In this document: positions 27,561 to 37,035 of the stretch, one piece after another
Numbering within the stretch: the first letter of the stretch is position 1
Layout: the number at the start of each line of letters is the position of its first letter
Assembly (NCBI GenBank): GCA_046565505.1
Contig: JBKHYJ010000015.1
Coordinates: 142,091-206,090 of the forward strand
Direction: 5' to 3'
DNA from: JBKHYJ01 sp046565505
GTDB lineage: Bacteria; Acidobacteriota; Blastocatellia; UBA7656
Length of the DNA stretch: 64,000 bases
Notes under the pieces: model-generated
The model's database searches: none
Told to the model about the DNA's origin: nothing
Seen by the model: the letters and a program-made list of their open reading frames with translations, nothing else
Translations under genes and position numbers: made by a program

Positions 27561-28538
27561 ATGAAATCTTGGCTAGTCAGCGAGTGGTGCGAACCCGAAC
27601 AGATGAAATTGGAAGACGTTCCGCTGCCCGAGCCCGGGCCGGGCGAAGTGCGCATAAAGAACCATGCGGCCGCGCTCAACTTCTACGACATTCTTATGAT
27701 CCAAGGAAAATATCAGGTGAAGCCGCCGCTGCCATTCACCCCGGGGTCCGAGGTCGCAGGCCGCGTAGACGCGATTGGGCCGGGCGTGGCAGGCTTTTCC
27801 GTCGGCGACCGCGTGCAGGCGATGGCGTCGGGCGGGGGCTACGCCGAGTACTCGCTCGCGTCCGCAGGCAAGACCTTCCGCATTCCCGACGCCATGAGCT
27901 TTGCGGAAGCCGCCGCGATGATCGTCACCTACCAGACCTCTTTTTTTGCGCTGAAGTACCGGACGACGGTCAGCGCGGGCGAGTGGCTGCTCGTGCATGC
28001 GGCGGCAGGAGGCGTGGGTGTTTCGGCGATGCAGGTCGGCAAGGCTCTTGGCGCGCGCGTCATCGCCACGGCGGGCAGCGCGGAAAAGCTGGACTTCTGC
28101 ATCTCGCAGGGCGCTGAGCACGCATTCAACTATGGCGGCGAAGGATGGGTGGAGCAAGTGAAGAAGGTCACGGGCGGCCGGGGGGCCGATATTATCTACG
28201 ACCCGGTGGGCGGCGACATATTCGACCTGTCGAGCAAATGCGTCGCCCCAGAAGGCAGGCTTCTTGTTATAGGCTTCGCCGGCGGGCGCATCCCCTCAAT
28301 CGCGGCCAATCGGATTTTGTTGAAGAACATCTCCGTCATCGGGTGTTACTGGGGCGGGTATCTGGAACATCACCCTGAATTCATGGGCGAGGCCCAGGCC
28401 GCGCTGCTCACCATGTATGAAGAAGGTCAGGTCAAGCCCACGGTGTCGCGAACGTATCGGCTCTCTGACGCGGCGTCCGCGCTGAGGGCGCTGGCGGGGC
28501 GGGAGACGCATGGCAAGGTGGTGCTTGAAATTATATGA
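27561..28538 (+). CDS. NADPH:quinone oxidoreductase family protein (MDR superfamily, zinc-free)
   Basis: The product is 325 aa. The GroES-like N-terminus has PLPEPGPGEVRIKN and FTPGSEVAGRVDAIG. The Rossmann motif is AAAGGVGVSAMQ and the family pattern YDPVGGDIF follows. The Cys/His zinc ligands of true alcohol dehydrogenases are absent, which points to the quinone-reductase branch. It is 37 bp after the SDR stop. An inverted repeat lies between it and the next gene. Confidence 0.9.
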   Translation: MKSWLVSEWCEPEQMKLEDVPLPEPGPGEVRIKNHAAALNFYDILMIQGKYQVKPPLPFTPGSEVAGRVDAIGPGVAGFSVGDRVQAMASGGGYAEYSLASAGKTFRIPDAMSFAEAAAMIVTYQTSFFALKYRTTVSAGEWLLVHAAAGGVGVSAMQVGKALGARVIATAGSAEKLDFCISQGAEHAFNYGGEGWVEQVKKVTGGRGADIIYDPVGGDIFDLSSKCVAPEGRLLVIGFAGGRIPSIAANRILLKNISVIGCYWGGYLEHHPEFMGEAQAALLTMYEEGQVKPTVSRTYRLSDAASALRALAGRETHGKVVLEII

Positions 28539-28551
28539 AGGCTATAGCGGG

Positions 28552-28572
28552 CAGGTGTTTTATCAACACCTG
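28552..28572 (+). promoter_or_regulatory. Intercistronic hairpin before the enoyl-CoA hydratase ribosome site
   Basis: Perfect arms CAGGTGTT (28552-28559) and AACACCTG (28565-28572) with a 5-nt loop. It lies 13 bp after the preceding stop and just before GGGAGGTGATC. There is no T-run, so an mRNA-stability or processing element is more likely than a terminator. Confidence 0.5.
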
Positions 28573-28594
28573 AGGCCGGGAGGTGATCAACAGC

Positions 28595-29356
28595 ATGGAG
28601 CACATCAGGGCCGAAATTAATGACGGGCTGCTTATCGTGACGATGGCGCGAGGCAAGGCCAACGCGCTCAACAGCGCGATGATCGACGAGCTGAACGCCG
28701 CACTGGCCGATGCGGCGAGCGGCGAATCTGTGCGCGGCGTCGTGCTGGCGAGCGACCGCCCTAAATTCTTCTCGGGCGGCTTTGACGTGACGGAGGTCTT
28801 TGAATATGACCGCGAAATGATGACGGATTTTTTCGGGCGGTTCATAGACCTTTACGAAGGCGTCATGCGGTTGCCGAAGCCTGTCATCGCTGCGGTGAGC
28901 GGCCACGCTTTCGCGGGTGGCGCGGTATTGGCGCTGGCCTGCGACGCCCGCGTTATGGGCGAAGGCGCGTTCGGATTCGCGCTGAACGAGATCAACCTCG
29001 GACTGGCACTGCCGCCGGGCATGATCCGCATGGCCGCGAACGTAGTCGGCATCAGCAAGGCCCGCGAATTGATTATGGAGGGCAGAACTCTCACGCCCGC
29101 CGACGCGCTCAAGCTCGGACTGGCGGGCGAAGTGGCCGTCCCCGGTGAGGTGCTCGCGCGAGCGATTGACCGCGCGGGAAAGATGGCCGACAAGCCGCCT
29201 TTGACTTTCGGGGCCATCAAACATTCTTTCAATCAAATCACAGGGCTGTCACCGTCCGGCAGCGACCGGCAGTATTTAAGCGGATTCATCGAGCACTGGT
29301 TTTCGCCCGAATCAATACGGTATAAACGGGCGCTTATTGATTCTTTGAGGCGATAA
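28595..29356 (+). CDS. Enoyl-CoA hydratase/isomerase family protein
   Basis: The ATG at 28595 follows GGGAGGTGAT (an upstream GTG overlaps that site and is rejected); 253 aa. Oxyanion-hole residues lie in FFSGGFDVTE and in GHAFAGGAVLALACD, the two crotonase signatures. The usual catalytic Glu positions fall in FALNEINLGL and LPPGMIR, where the first Glu appears kept and the second is not obvious, so it may be an isomerase-like or hydrolase-like member. Third gene of the SDR/MDR operon. Confidence 0.9.
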   Translation: MEHIRAEINDGLLIVTMARGKANALNSAMIDELNAALADAASGESVRGVVLASDRPKFFSGGFDVTEVFEYDREMMTDFFGRFIDLYEGVMRLPKPVIAAVSGHAFAGGAVLALACDARVMGEGAFGFALNEINLGLALPPGMIRMAANVVGISKARELIMEGRTLTPADALKLGLAGEVAVPGEVLARAIDRAGKMADKPPLTFGAIKHSFNQITGLSPSGSDRQYLSGFIEHWFSPESIRYKRALIDSLRR

Positions 29357-29427
29357 GCGGCGGCGGGGCCCGGCCGCGCAACGGCGCCGCGTAGGGCCAA
29401 GATCACCTGTCGGTCAGGCTAGGCGCG

Positions 29428-30573
29428 TTATTCAACCGTTTCTGTTATACGGATGTTGCGCTTTTCAAGCTCGGCGACGAAAGGCTCGGGCGGTACGCAG
29501 TGCTCTTGCGGTATCGCGCCCTTTTTTTGTATCTCGCCGCGCGCCATCATCTGGGCAATGATGGATGCCGGAAACGCTGTCGTGCGCATCATCGCGCTCA
29601 GGCCGGTGCTCTGATCGAAATAATCGATGATGTCGTAACGAAGCTTCCGCGGCTCTTCACCCGCGACCCCTTCAAATTCCACTCGCACCAGAACGACGTC
29701 AGGGCCCTCGGACCCCAACGCCCGCAGCAGCACCTCCTCAAGCACATGTCGCGGGTTAACGCGCGCGCCATCGACCTGAATCTCTTTGCCGCTTGCGAGC
29801 CCGAGGTCGATCAGCAGCTTAAACTTCTCGCAATGGCCCGCGTAGCGTATGGTCTTGTAGTCCATGTCCTTGACGCGGTCCAGGAAGCTGCTCGGCAGGG
29901 TCGATATGCCGCCCGAAGTATGGAAGGCCTCCATCCGCCCGAATGGCTGCGGGAAATCTAGCGCCTCGACTTCCGTCATCGAATCGACTTCGACGACCCG
30001 CCCGTCGCGCACGACCCGCGCGCGTTCTACGTACTCATTGATGAGGCCCTCGACAGAAAAAACGATCTGGTAGTTGAGCGGGGGCGCGGGGTGCCGGGGC
30101 ACGCCCCCGACGCGGATGCGAACAGAGTCGAGCCGCCGGAAATGGGCGGCCCCCCGCGCGACCAGGATTGAAACCATACCCGGCGCAAGCCCACAATCCG
30201 GGATGATGTTAATGCCGGCCGAGCGGGCCGCTTGATCGAGAGCAAACTCTGCGGCGACGATGTCGTTATTACCGCCGAGGTCACAAAAGTTGACCTTTGA
30301 ATCGACCGCCGCCTGGGCGAGCCGCAGGTTCAAGTGATAAGTCACGCAGCTTATGGCGGCGTCATGTCCGCGCATGAGGCTCATAACCTGCCGGTGGTCG
30401 TTTACGTCAACTTGTCTGGGTATGATTTTAGAGCCATCCAAGCCATCGGCGACTGACCGCGCCCGATTAAAATCCAAATCGGCTATGGTGATGAGCTCGA
30501 CGCCCGCGCTATGAGACAGGTCATAAGCAGCGCCAAACCCCATGCGCCCCGCGCCCAGTACGAGTATTTTCAT
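29428..30573 (-). CDS. Saccharopine dehydrogenase-like NADP-binding protein
   Basis: The product is 381 aa from the ATG at 30573; a longer frame adds eight residues without support. It starts with a Rossmann motif KILVLGAGRMGFGAAYDLS and continues with the saccharopine dehydrogenase C-terminal region (IIPDCGLAPGMVSILVARGA, VGGVPRHPAPPLNYQIVFSVEG). Such proteins act in lysine metabolism, as lysine 6-dehydrogenase-like or carboxynorspermidine-type enzymes; the exact substrate is open. It is divergent from the amidase gene. Confidence 0.9.
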   Translation of the reverse strand: MKILVLGAGRMGFGAAYDLSHSAGVELITIADLDFNRARSVADGLDGSKIIPRQVDVNDHRQVMSLMRGHDAAISCVTYHLNLRLAQAAVDSKVNFCDLGGNNDIVAAEFALDQAARSAGINIIPDCGLAPGMVSILVARGAAHFRRLDSVRIRVGGVPRHPAPPLNYQIVFSVEGLINEYVERARVVRDGRVVEVDSMTEVEALDFPQPFGRMEAFHTSGGISTLPSSFLDRVKDMDYKTIRYAGHCEKFKLLIDLGLASGKEIQVDGARVNPRHVLEEVLLRALGSEGPDVVLVRVEFEGVAGEEPRKLRYDIIDYFDQSTGLSAMMRTTAFPASIIAQMMARGEIQKKGAIPQEHCVPPEPFVAELEKRNIRITETVE

Positions 30574-30793
30574 TAGAAATATTCTCCGCCGATACACACA
30601 TTATAGTTATTCTGAGCGGCCCGGCAAGTAAGGGCCTTTCTCGAAGTCGCGCGGGCGACAGGTCGGGTGAGGTTCATTGAACACCTTCCGCAGGTGTGCG
30701 ATACTGCGGCACTGAAATACATGATCAGCCTTGATATCGGGCGACCCGGATTTAGCCTTTACTGAAGATGTGAATGTGATTACGGAGGATCTG

Positions 30794-32425
30794 ATGAAAT
30801 CTCGTAGAAATTTTCTACAATGCAGCGGGCTGGCGAGCGTAGGCGCCTTTTCCGGCGGGCGATTCGGTCTTCGGGCGCAGAAGGCCGACGCCGGCGGGCG
30901 CGAAGAGGCGCCCGGTTCTTTTGAATTGGAAGAGGCCACTATCGCGGAGCTACAGCGGGCGATGGGGACTGGCGCCTTGACCGCGCGCTCAATTGCCGAG
31001 AAGTACCTGGCTCGCATACGGGATATAGATAAGGCCGGGCCCGCGATCAATTCCGTCGTCGAGCTTAACCCGGACGCGTTAGCAATAGCCGACGCGCTCG
31101 ACGGGGAACGCAAAGCGAAAGGCGCCCGCGGGCCGCTGCATGGCATCCCAATTCTTATCAAAGACAATATTGATACCGCTGACCGAATGGCGACCACGGC
31201 CGGCTCGCTGGCGCTCGCGGGGTCAACCGCGCACAGGGATGCTTTTGTGGCGCAGAAGCTCCGCGCGGCGGGGGCCGTGATACTGGGGAAGACGAACCTC
31301 AGCGAGTGGGCTAACTTCAGGTCAACGAAGTCAACGAGTGGGTGGAGCGGTAGGGGTGGTCAGACGCGCAACCCTTACGCCCTCGACCGAAACCCGTGCG
31401 GCTCGAGCTCCGGCTCGGGCGCGGCGGTGGCGGCGAACCTGTGCGTGGCTGCCATAGGGACCGAGACGGATGGGTCTGTCGTGTGCCCGTCGTCAGCAAG
31501 TTCTATAGTCGGCATTAAGCCGACGCTCGGCCTAGTCAGTCGCTCGGGCATAATCCCCATCGCTCATAGCCAGGATACAGCCGGGCCTATGGCCCGAACC
31601 GTGACGGACGCGGCGATCCTGCTCGGCGCTCTCACAGGCGCCGACCCACGCGACGGCGTAACAAGAGCAGGCGTACAACAGGCTCATAATGATTACGCAC
31701 GGTTCCTGGACCACAAGGGGTTACAAGGGGCGAGGGTCGGCGTGGCCCGCAAATTCTTCGGCTTCAGCGAAAAGGTGGACAGACTGATGGGCACGGCCAT
31801 AGAGGCGATGAAAGCTCAGGGCGCGATCGTCATCGACCCCGCGGATATTGCCACGGCGGGGAAATTCGACGACTCGGAATTTGAAGTATTGTTATATGAG
31901 TTCAAAGCCGACCTCAACGCTTACCTCGCGGGCCTAGGCCCCACGGCCCCCGTGCGCTCGCTGAAAGAGGTTATCGAATTCAACGAGCGAAACCGCGAGA
32001 AGGAAATGCCATACTTCGGTCAGGATATACTAATCAAGGCTGAGGCGAAGGGGCCGCTGACAAGTAGCGATTACAGGAAGGCCCTTGCCAGGAACCACCG
32101 TCTCTCAAGGGTGGAAGGGATTGACGCGGTCATGCTCAAGCACAGGCTTGACGCGATGATCGCCCCTACGGGGGGGCCGCCCTGGCCCACCGACCTCATT
32201 AACGGGGACCATTTTACCGGCGGTTTCTCGACCCCCGCCGCGGTCGCCGGATACCCTCACATAACCGTTCCCGCAGGTTACGTCTACGGGCTCCCGGTCG
32301 GCATCTCGTTTTTCGCAAGGGCATACAGCGAGCCTGTGCTGATAAAACTGGCGTACTCGTTTGAGCAAGCGACGAAGGTGCGACGCCCTCCGCAGTTCAG
32401 GGCTACCGCCGATTTAATGGGCTGA
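30794..32425 (+). CDS. Tat-exported amidase (amidase signature family)
   Basis: The ATG at 30794 follows ACGGAGGAT, giving 543 aa. The N-terminus MKSRRNFLQCSGLASVG is a twin-arginine signal. The catalytic Ser-cisSer-Lys triad of the family is visible: the Lys in PILIKDNIDT, and the Ser residues in NPCGSSSGSGAAVAANL and TDGSVVCPSS. It would hydrolyse an amide outside the cytoplasm. Length and layout match secreted amidases annotated as Asp/Glu-tRNA amidotransferase A-like proteins, but no GatB/C neighbours exist here. Confidence 0.92.
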   Translation: MKSRRNFLQCSGLASVGAFSGGRFGLRAQKADAGGREEAPGSFELEEATIAELQRAMGTGALTARSIAEKYLARIRDIDKAGPAINSVVELNPDALAIADALDGERKAKGARGPLHGIPILIKDNIDTADRMATTAGSLALAGSTAHRDAFVAQKLRAAGAVILGKTNLSEWANFRSTKSTSGWSGRGGQTRNPYALDRNPCGSSSGSGAAVAANLCVAAIGTETDGSVVCPSSASSIVGIKPTLGLVSRSGIIPIAHSQDTAGPMARTVTDAAILLGALTGADPRDGVTRAGVQQAHNDYARFLDHKGLQGARVGVARKFFGFSEKVDRLMGTAIEAMKAQGAIVIDPADIATAGKFDDSEFEVLLYEFKADLNAYLAGLGPTAPVRSLKEVIEFNERNREKEMPYFGQDILIKAEAKGPLTSSDYRKALARNHRLSRVEGIDAVMLKHRLDAMIAPTGGPPWPTDLINGDHFTGGFSTPAAVAGYPHITVPAGYVYGLPVGISFFARAYSEPVLIKLAYSFEQATKVRRPPQFRATADLMG

Positions 32426-33385
32426 AGCCGGCGCCGGCGCGAAAGTGATGTTTCATAAACCGTTTATGCCCTTGCGGCGGGTGGGTGCGCGGGGCGTCAG
32501 CCGACCTTGAGAAAGAGCCTTAGCCATACGAGCCGGCCGGAGTCCCTGAGGCCAATTCATAGCGGCGATGAAGGTTACGTTGATTAAAAAACACGAGGAG
32601 TGGCACGAGGCTGTCGCCAAATCTCAATCCGCCGTAGGGCTCGGCCAACCCCGCCGATCAATTCTTCAAACAGGGGAAACAAAAAGCTTGACAACGAGTA
32701 ACAATAATTGTAATATCCGTCACTCTTTTATAGTCCAAGGCGGCTACATCTCCATTGGGTTGCATTGCTATCAGTCAATCGGCTTCATAGGTAACACTTT
32801 TGGCAGCTCGTTAGACGACTGAGGCGTGGGGCTAATTGAATTACTCGGCCCTAGAATTTTATCACCCTGCAACTGAGGGTGCCGGTTCTATTCGCGGAGG
32901 GGGAGAGAAGGCCATAAGCTTTCTCCTGTATCTCTTTAGCCTTGCGATAGTAAAGCTACTATCCGGTATCCACTTCATTCATTAAAAAAGTCCTGTTGCC
33001 TTACCCAGGGCTGAGCGCGAGTGCCTTCACTCGCAGGATCAGTGGGACGAATATAAAAAATAGCTCTGCAAAGCGAGACGAATTCGTCGCCCGGGCATGG
33101 AGCTATATAGGGATATGTGTGTCCGCGATCGGCCTAGCCCCATCACCAACGCCGGATTATGCAATAGAGGCAGCCGATAATCTGTTCCCTTAGGCATGGC
33201 ATGTTGTGGGGCCGCGGATTTTTTCCTGCGGCCATACGGGCGCGCTCTCACGCCGAATCAGACGTCTGTCGAAGCGCGGGGGCGAGGGGCCGGACTTTCG
33301 TCAAATAGGGCTTTCGCGAAACGTTACGGTGATGCGAATATGCAAGCTGCGACTATGATGGCCGGTTCGGACGGAGACTGACTTC
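32426..33385. other. Gene-poor region of lower GC
   Basis: About 960 bp between the amidase and the cytochrome operon. Short frames exist (32568-32822, 84 codons; 32996-33193, 65 codons) but they have no ribosome site, no recognisable domain and composition like random sequence. A perfect hairpin GCGAGTG-CCTT-CACTCGC lies at 33017-33034. The stretch 32680-33180 is visibly more AT-rich than its flanks. It may be decayed or foreign DNA; I see no intact gene. Confidence 0.45.
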
Positions 33386-33904
33386 ATGAGAAGACTCACT
33401 AAAGTCTTTGCGCTTTTGATCGTGTTGATATTCGTAAGCGGGTTCATCCTGCTCGGCGCGTTCGGCAGGGTTGAGGCCCCGGCGCAGCCTATCGAGTTCG
33501 ATCACTGGCAGCACGTGACTAAAGAAGAAGGCCCTCAGCTTGAATGTAATTTCTGTCATGAAAACGCCGACAAGTCCCGGTACGCGACGGTCCCGAACGT
33601 CTCGACCTGCATGACGTGCCACGAGTCGATTGAAACCGACAGCCCGGAGGTGCAGAAGCTCGCCGCCATAGCCGAGCGCGGGCAGCAGCCGCCCTGGGCG
33701 CGCGTTTATTGGATTGAGAGCTCAGCAAACGTCTTTTTCACGCACAAGCCTCACATTCGCGCGGGCGTCGATTGCGCCGCCTGCCACGGCCAGGTGGGCC
33801 AGGCTCACCGCGTGCGCCGCGAGGTCGAGCACTCCATGGGGTGGTGCATATCCTGTCACCGGCAGCAGGGCGTGAGCATAGATTGTTACGTCTGTCATCG
33901 CTAG
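33386..33904 (+). CDS. actA: Pentahaem cytochrome c, ActA of alternative complex III
   Basis: The product is 172 aa with one N-terminal membrane helix (VFALLIVLIFVSGFILLGAF). Five CxxCH haem sites are present (CNFCH, CMTCH, CAACH, CISCH, CYVCH), matching the five haems of ActA. Additional His residues (FDHWQH, FFTHKPH) can serve as distal ligands. In alternative complex III (quinol to cytochrome c oxidoreductase), ActA is the periplasmic electron relay. It opens an operon with ActB, C, D and E-like genes. It is somewhat shorter than typical ActA. Confidence 0.88.
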   Translation: MRRLTKVFALLIVLIFVSGFILLGAFGRVEAPAQPIEFDHWQHVTKEEGPQLECNFCHENADKSRYATVPNVSTCMTCHESIETDSPEVQKLAAIAERGQQPPWARVYWIESSANVFFTHKPHIRAGVDCAACHGQVGQAHRVRREVEHSMGWCISCHRQQGVSIDCYVCHR

Positions 33905-33988
33905 AGAAGCGGCCCCCGCGCTTGAACGGCGATGACGTATCTCGCAACCTATCAACTGCCAGGGCCTGAAAGCGAGCGTTAAGGGATA

Positions 33989-36193
33989 ATGAAACGGCGA
34001 GAGTTCATAATATTGACCAGCGTCGGGGCTGCCAGCACAACACTGCTCTCGGCTTGCGGCCACCCCGAAAACAAGATCATCCCAGTCCTCGTCCCGGACG
34101 AGGAGTACGTGCCGGGGATCGATTACTGGAAGGCGAGCGCATGCGCCATGTGCCCGGCGGGATGCGGTATTCTCGTCCGCACGCGAGAGCATATGGCTAA
34201 CAAGATCGAAGGCAACCCGCTTCACCCCGTCAACGAGGGTGCGTTGTGCGCACGCGGGCAGGCGGGGCTTCAGATGTTGTACAACCCCGACCGCATCAAA
34301 GGACCTATGAAGCGCGCGGGCGAGCGCGGGTCCGGCCAGTTTGAGGAGATTGATTGGGATGAAGCAATCAACGCGGCCGCAGGTAAGCTGAGCGACATTA
34401 AAGCCGCCGGTCGCGCCGACACCGTTATTTTTGCGACGAGCGATGGCGGCGGCGTGACGGGGCTGGCGGCCGAGATATTCGGCTCTAACTATGGCGCGCG
34501 ACTGCTGGACGCGGCAGGGCGGCATGTCGGCGCGCTGGCTGACGCGTACGCGAAGGCATATGGCCGGGGCGCGGCGCCAATCTTCGACATAGGGAATTCG
34601 ACTTACCTGCTATCGTTCGGGGCGCGGTTTCTTGAGACCTGGCAATCCCCCGTCATGTACTCGGCCGCATACGGCCGCTTCCGTCATGCGGCGGACCGCA
34701 GGCGCGGGAGGTTCGTTCAATTCGAGCCGCGCATGTCGCTGACGGCCGCCAACGCTGACGAGTGGCTGCCCGCAGCCTCGGGCTCCGAAGGGTTGATCGC
34801 GCTCGCCATCGCACAGGTGATACTCCGAGAAGGGTTGATTAAGGGTGCGCCCGCGCCTGACTTCTTGAGCGACCCCATCGAAGATTACGCGCCCGAGAAG
34901 GTCGCGGATCAATCGGGCATACCGGCCGAAGAGATCGTCCGCATCGCCCGCGAATTCGCCGCCGCCGAGCGCCCGCTCGCACTGGGCGGAGCGGGCGCCG
35001 TAACCGCGCGCGAGCGGCAAAATCTGCTGGCGGTCAATTTCTTAAACACGCTGGCAGGCAATCTAAATAAGCCCGGCGGCGTGCTGCTGCCTGAGCACGA
35101 CACCTTTGACCCGCTCGGGCAGTTGCGCGGCGGGAGCAGGCCCGGTTGGCTAAGCTCGATAGAGTCGGCCATCAAAGCCAGCAGCCCCCAGGCTCTGCTG
35201 ATACATCATGTGAATCCGGCCTACTTCACGCCGGCGGCGAAACAGGAATTGAACGCCGTTCCTTTCATCATCAGTTTCTCATCGTTCATGGACGAGACGA
35301 CGGAGATGGCTGACCTTATCTTGCCCGACCACAGCTATCTCGAAAGCTGGGACATCAAATCTGCCAGCCTGGCCGGCCCCCGCGCCGCCGTCACAATCGT
35401 CCAGCCTGTAGTAAAGCCCGAGTCTAATACCAGGCAGACGGCGGACGTGTTGCTGACGCTCAGCCAAAAGCTCGGCGGGAGCTCGCCTCCAGGGTTCGAG
35501 TCGGCAGAAGACATGGTGAAGCAGGCGGTTGCCAATCTACCGAAGGCGGCAACCGCCGGGCCCGCCGCGCGCGCCGAATCACGCGCCGGCGGCGATTCGT
35601 CCGAAGATGGCGAATCATCCGAAGACAGTTTCGAGACCTTCGCCGAGCGTGGCGTATGGGTCGGGGAAATCAAAGGCGAGCGCCGCGCCATCGCGCAGAC
35701 CGAGACCCGCTTCTCGCTTTTACCTGCGTCGGGCGCGGCGAGCAGTGATGAGTACCCGCTAACGCTCCTGGCCTACGAGCACGCGACTTTGGGGCTCGGC
35801 GAATTCGCAAACTTGCCGTGGCTCCAAGAACTGCCTGACCCCATGACGAGCGTGATGTGGGGAAGCTGGGTCGAAATCAACCCGCGGACCGCCGCCTCAC
35901 TGGGCATAAAGGACGGGGACCTGGTGGAAATAAGCTCGCCTCAGACGACACTGCGCGCGGCCGCCGTCGTTTACCCCGCCATTCGCCCGGACGTGATCGC
36001 CATCCCGTGCGGGCAGGGCCACACCGCTCACGGGCGTTACGCGAAAGGCCGCGGCGCGAACGTAGCGCAGTTTATGCCTGCCGCCGACTCGGGGCAGGAG
36101 GTCGTCCGCGTTAAGGCTTCAAAGGTCGCGGGCGACGCGAGGCTCATACGGTTCGGTACTGAATTGCTTGAGCACATGGAAACAAAGCGATGA
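33989..36193 (+). CDS. actB: Molybdopterin oxidoreductase-like subunit, ActB N-terminal part
   Basis: The product is 734 aa. A twin-arginine signal (MKRREFIILTSVGAA) runs into LLSACG, a lipobox-like site. A 4Fe-4S binding pattern follows: CAMCPAGC then, 28 residues later, C in GALCARGQ. The remaining length matches CISM-family (complex iron-sulfur molybdoenzyme) large subunits with a C-terminal cofactor-like barrel (GSWVEINPRTAASLGIKDGD). In known alternative complex III, ActB is one chain that also carries the iron-sulfur domain; here that domain is a separate gene 25 bp downstream. Confidence 0.88.
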   Translation: MKRREFIILTSVGAASTTLLSACGHPENKIIPVLVPDEEYVPGIDYWKASACAMCPAGCGILVRTREHMANKIEGNPLHPVNEGALCARGQAGLQMLYNPDRIKGPMKRAGERGSGQFEEIDWDEAINAAAGKLSDIKAAGRADTVIFATSDGGGVTGLAAEIFGSNYGARLLDAAGRHVGALADAYAKAYGRGAAPIFDIGNSTYLLSFGARFLETWQSPVMYSAAYGRFRHAADRRRGRFVQFEPRMSLTAANADEWLPAASGSEGLIALAIAQVILREGLIKGAPAPDFLSDPIEDYAPEKVADQSGIPAEEIVRIAREFAAAERPLALGGAGAVTARERQNLLAVNFLNTLAGNLNKPGGVLLPEHDTFDPLGQLRGGSRPGWLSSIESAIKASSPQALLIHHVNPAYFTPAAKQELNAVPFIISFSSFMDETTEMADLILPDHSYLESWDIKSASLAGPRAAVTIVQPVVKPESNTRQTADVLLTLSQKLGGSSPPGFESAEDMVKQAVANLPKAATAGPAARAESRAGGDSSEDGESSEDSFETFAERGVWVGEIKGERRAIAQTETRFSLLPASGAASSDEYPLTLLAYEHATLGLGEFANLPWLQELPDPMTSVMWGSWVEINPRTAASLGIKDGDLVEISSPQTTLRAAAVVYPAIRPDVIAIPCGQGHTAHGRYAKGRGANVAQFMPAADSGQEVVRVKASKVAGDARLIRFGTELLEHMETKR

Positions 36194-36218
36194 CGGTTCA
36201 AATCGGGGGCGAAGAGAT

Positions 36219-36947
36219 ATGACGAGTAAAGCATCTGACATGAAAGAAAAGGCCGGGGCGACCGCGCCGCAGTGGGCTATGGTAATAGACCTGGACCGCT
36301 GCACCGGGTGCGAGGCTTGCGTCGTAGCCTGCCACGCGGAGAACAACCTCCCCATCGCCGGCGACGACGAAGCGGCGCGCGGGCGGTCCGTCAATTGGAT
36401 TCGCGTCGAGCGATACTTCGAGGGTGAATACCCGAACGTCCGCGCGCGCTTCATGCCCGTGCTTTGCCAGCACTGCGAGGAAGCGCCCTGCGAGCCCGTA
36501 TGCCCCGTCTATGCTACTTACCACACCGACGAAGGGCTGAATGCTCAAGTCTACAACCGCTGCGTAGGGACCCGCTACTGCGCGAATAACTGCCCTTACA
36601 CAGTGCGCTTCTTCAATTTCTACGACCCGCACTGGCCCGAGCCGCTAGCGAAAGCATGGAACCCCGAAGTGTCGATTCGGTCTAAAGGCGTGATGGAGAA
36701 GTGCACGTTCTGCATCCAGCGGATACGCAAGGGGGAAGAGAAGGCTAAAGACGAGGGGCGAGCCGTGAAGGATGGGGACGTGGTGCCGGCCTGCGTACAG
36801 AGTTGCCCCGCGAAGGCGATGGCCTTCGGCAACATCGCCGACCCCGCGAGCGAAGTGTCACGCCTGTCGAAGAGCAACCGCGCGTCGCGGCTGATGGAAG
36901 ACCTCGGGACCAAGCCGAGGGTGATCTATTTGAATAAAGGAGACTAG
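36219..36947 (+). CDS. actB2: 4Fe-4S ferredoxin subunit, ActB C-terminal part
   Basis: The ATG at 36219 follows GGGGGCGAAGAG, giving 242 aa; a longer frame overlaps the preceding gene and is rejected. Four cluster motifs are visible: CTGCEACVVAC, CQHCEEAPCEPVCP, CVGTRYCANNCP and CTFCIQ...CVQSCP, as in DmsB/PsrB/ActB. It would carry electrons between the large subunit and the membrane subunit. The split from the large subunit resembles other CISM enzymes, so a polysulfide-reductase-type origin cannot be excluded by this gene alone; ActA and ActD neighbours argue for alternative complex III. Confidence 0.9.
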   Translation: MTSKASDMKEKAGATAPQWAMVIDLDRCTGCEACVVACHAENNLPIAGDDEAARGRSVNWIRVERYFEGEYPNVRARFMPVLCQHCEEAPCEPVCPVYATYHTDEGLNAQVYNRCVGTRYCANNCPYTVRFFNFYDPHWPEPLAKAWNPEVSIRSKGVMEKCTFCIQRIRKGEEKAKDEGRAVKDGDVVPACVQSCPAKAMAFGNIADPASEVSRLSKSNRASRLMEDLGTKPRVIYLNKGD

Positions 36948-37035
36948 AGTCGGCCGCGCCACGACGCGCGTGCCGGGACTGAGGCGCGGGCGCCGCGAGC
37001 CTGGCATCATTCATTCTTTCGCAAGGACCTGACAC

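Noticed and set aside
32568..32822. 84-codon frame
   Set aside because: No ribosome site and composition like non-coding DNA.
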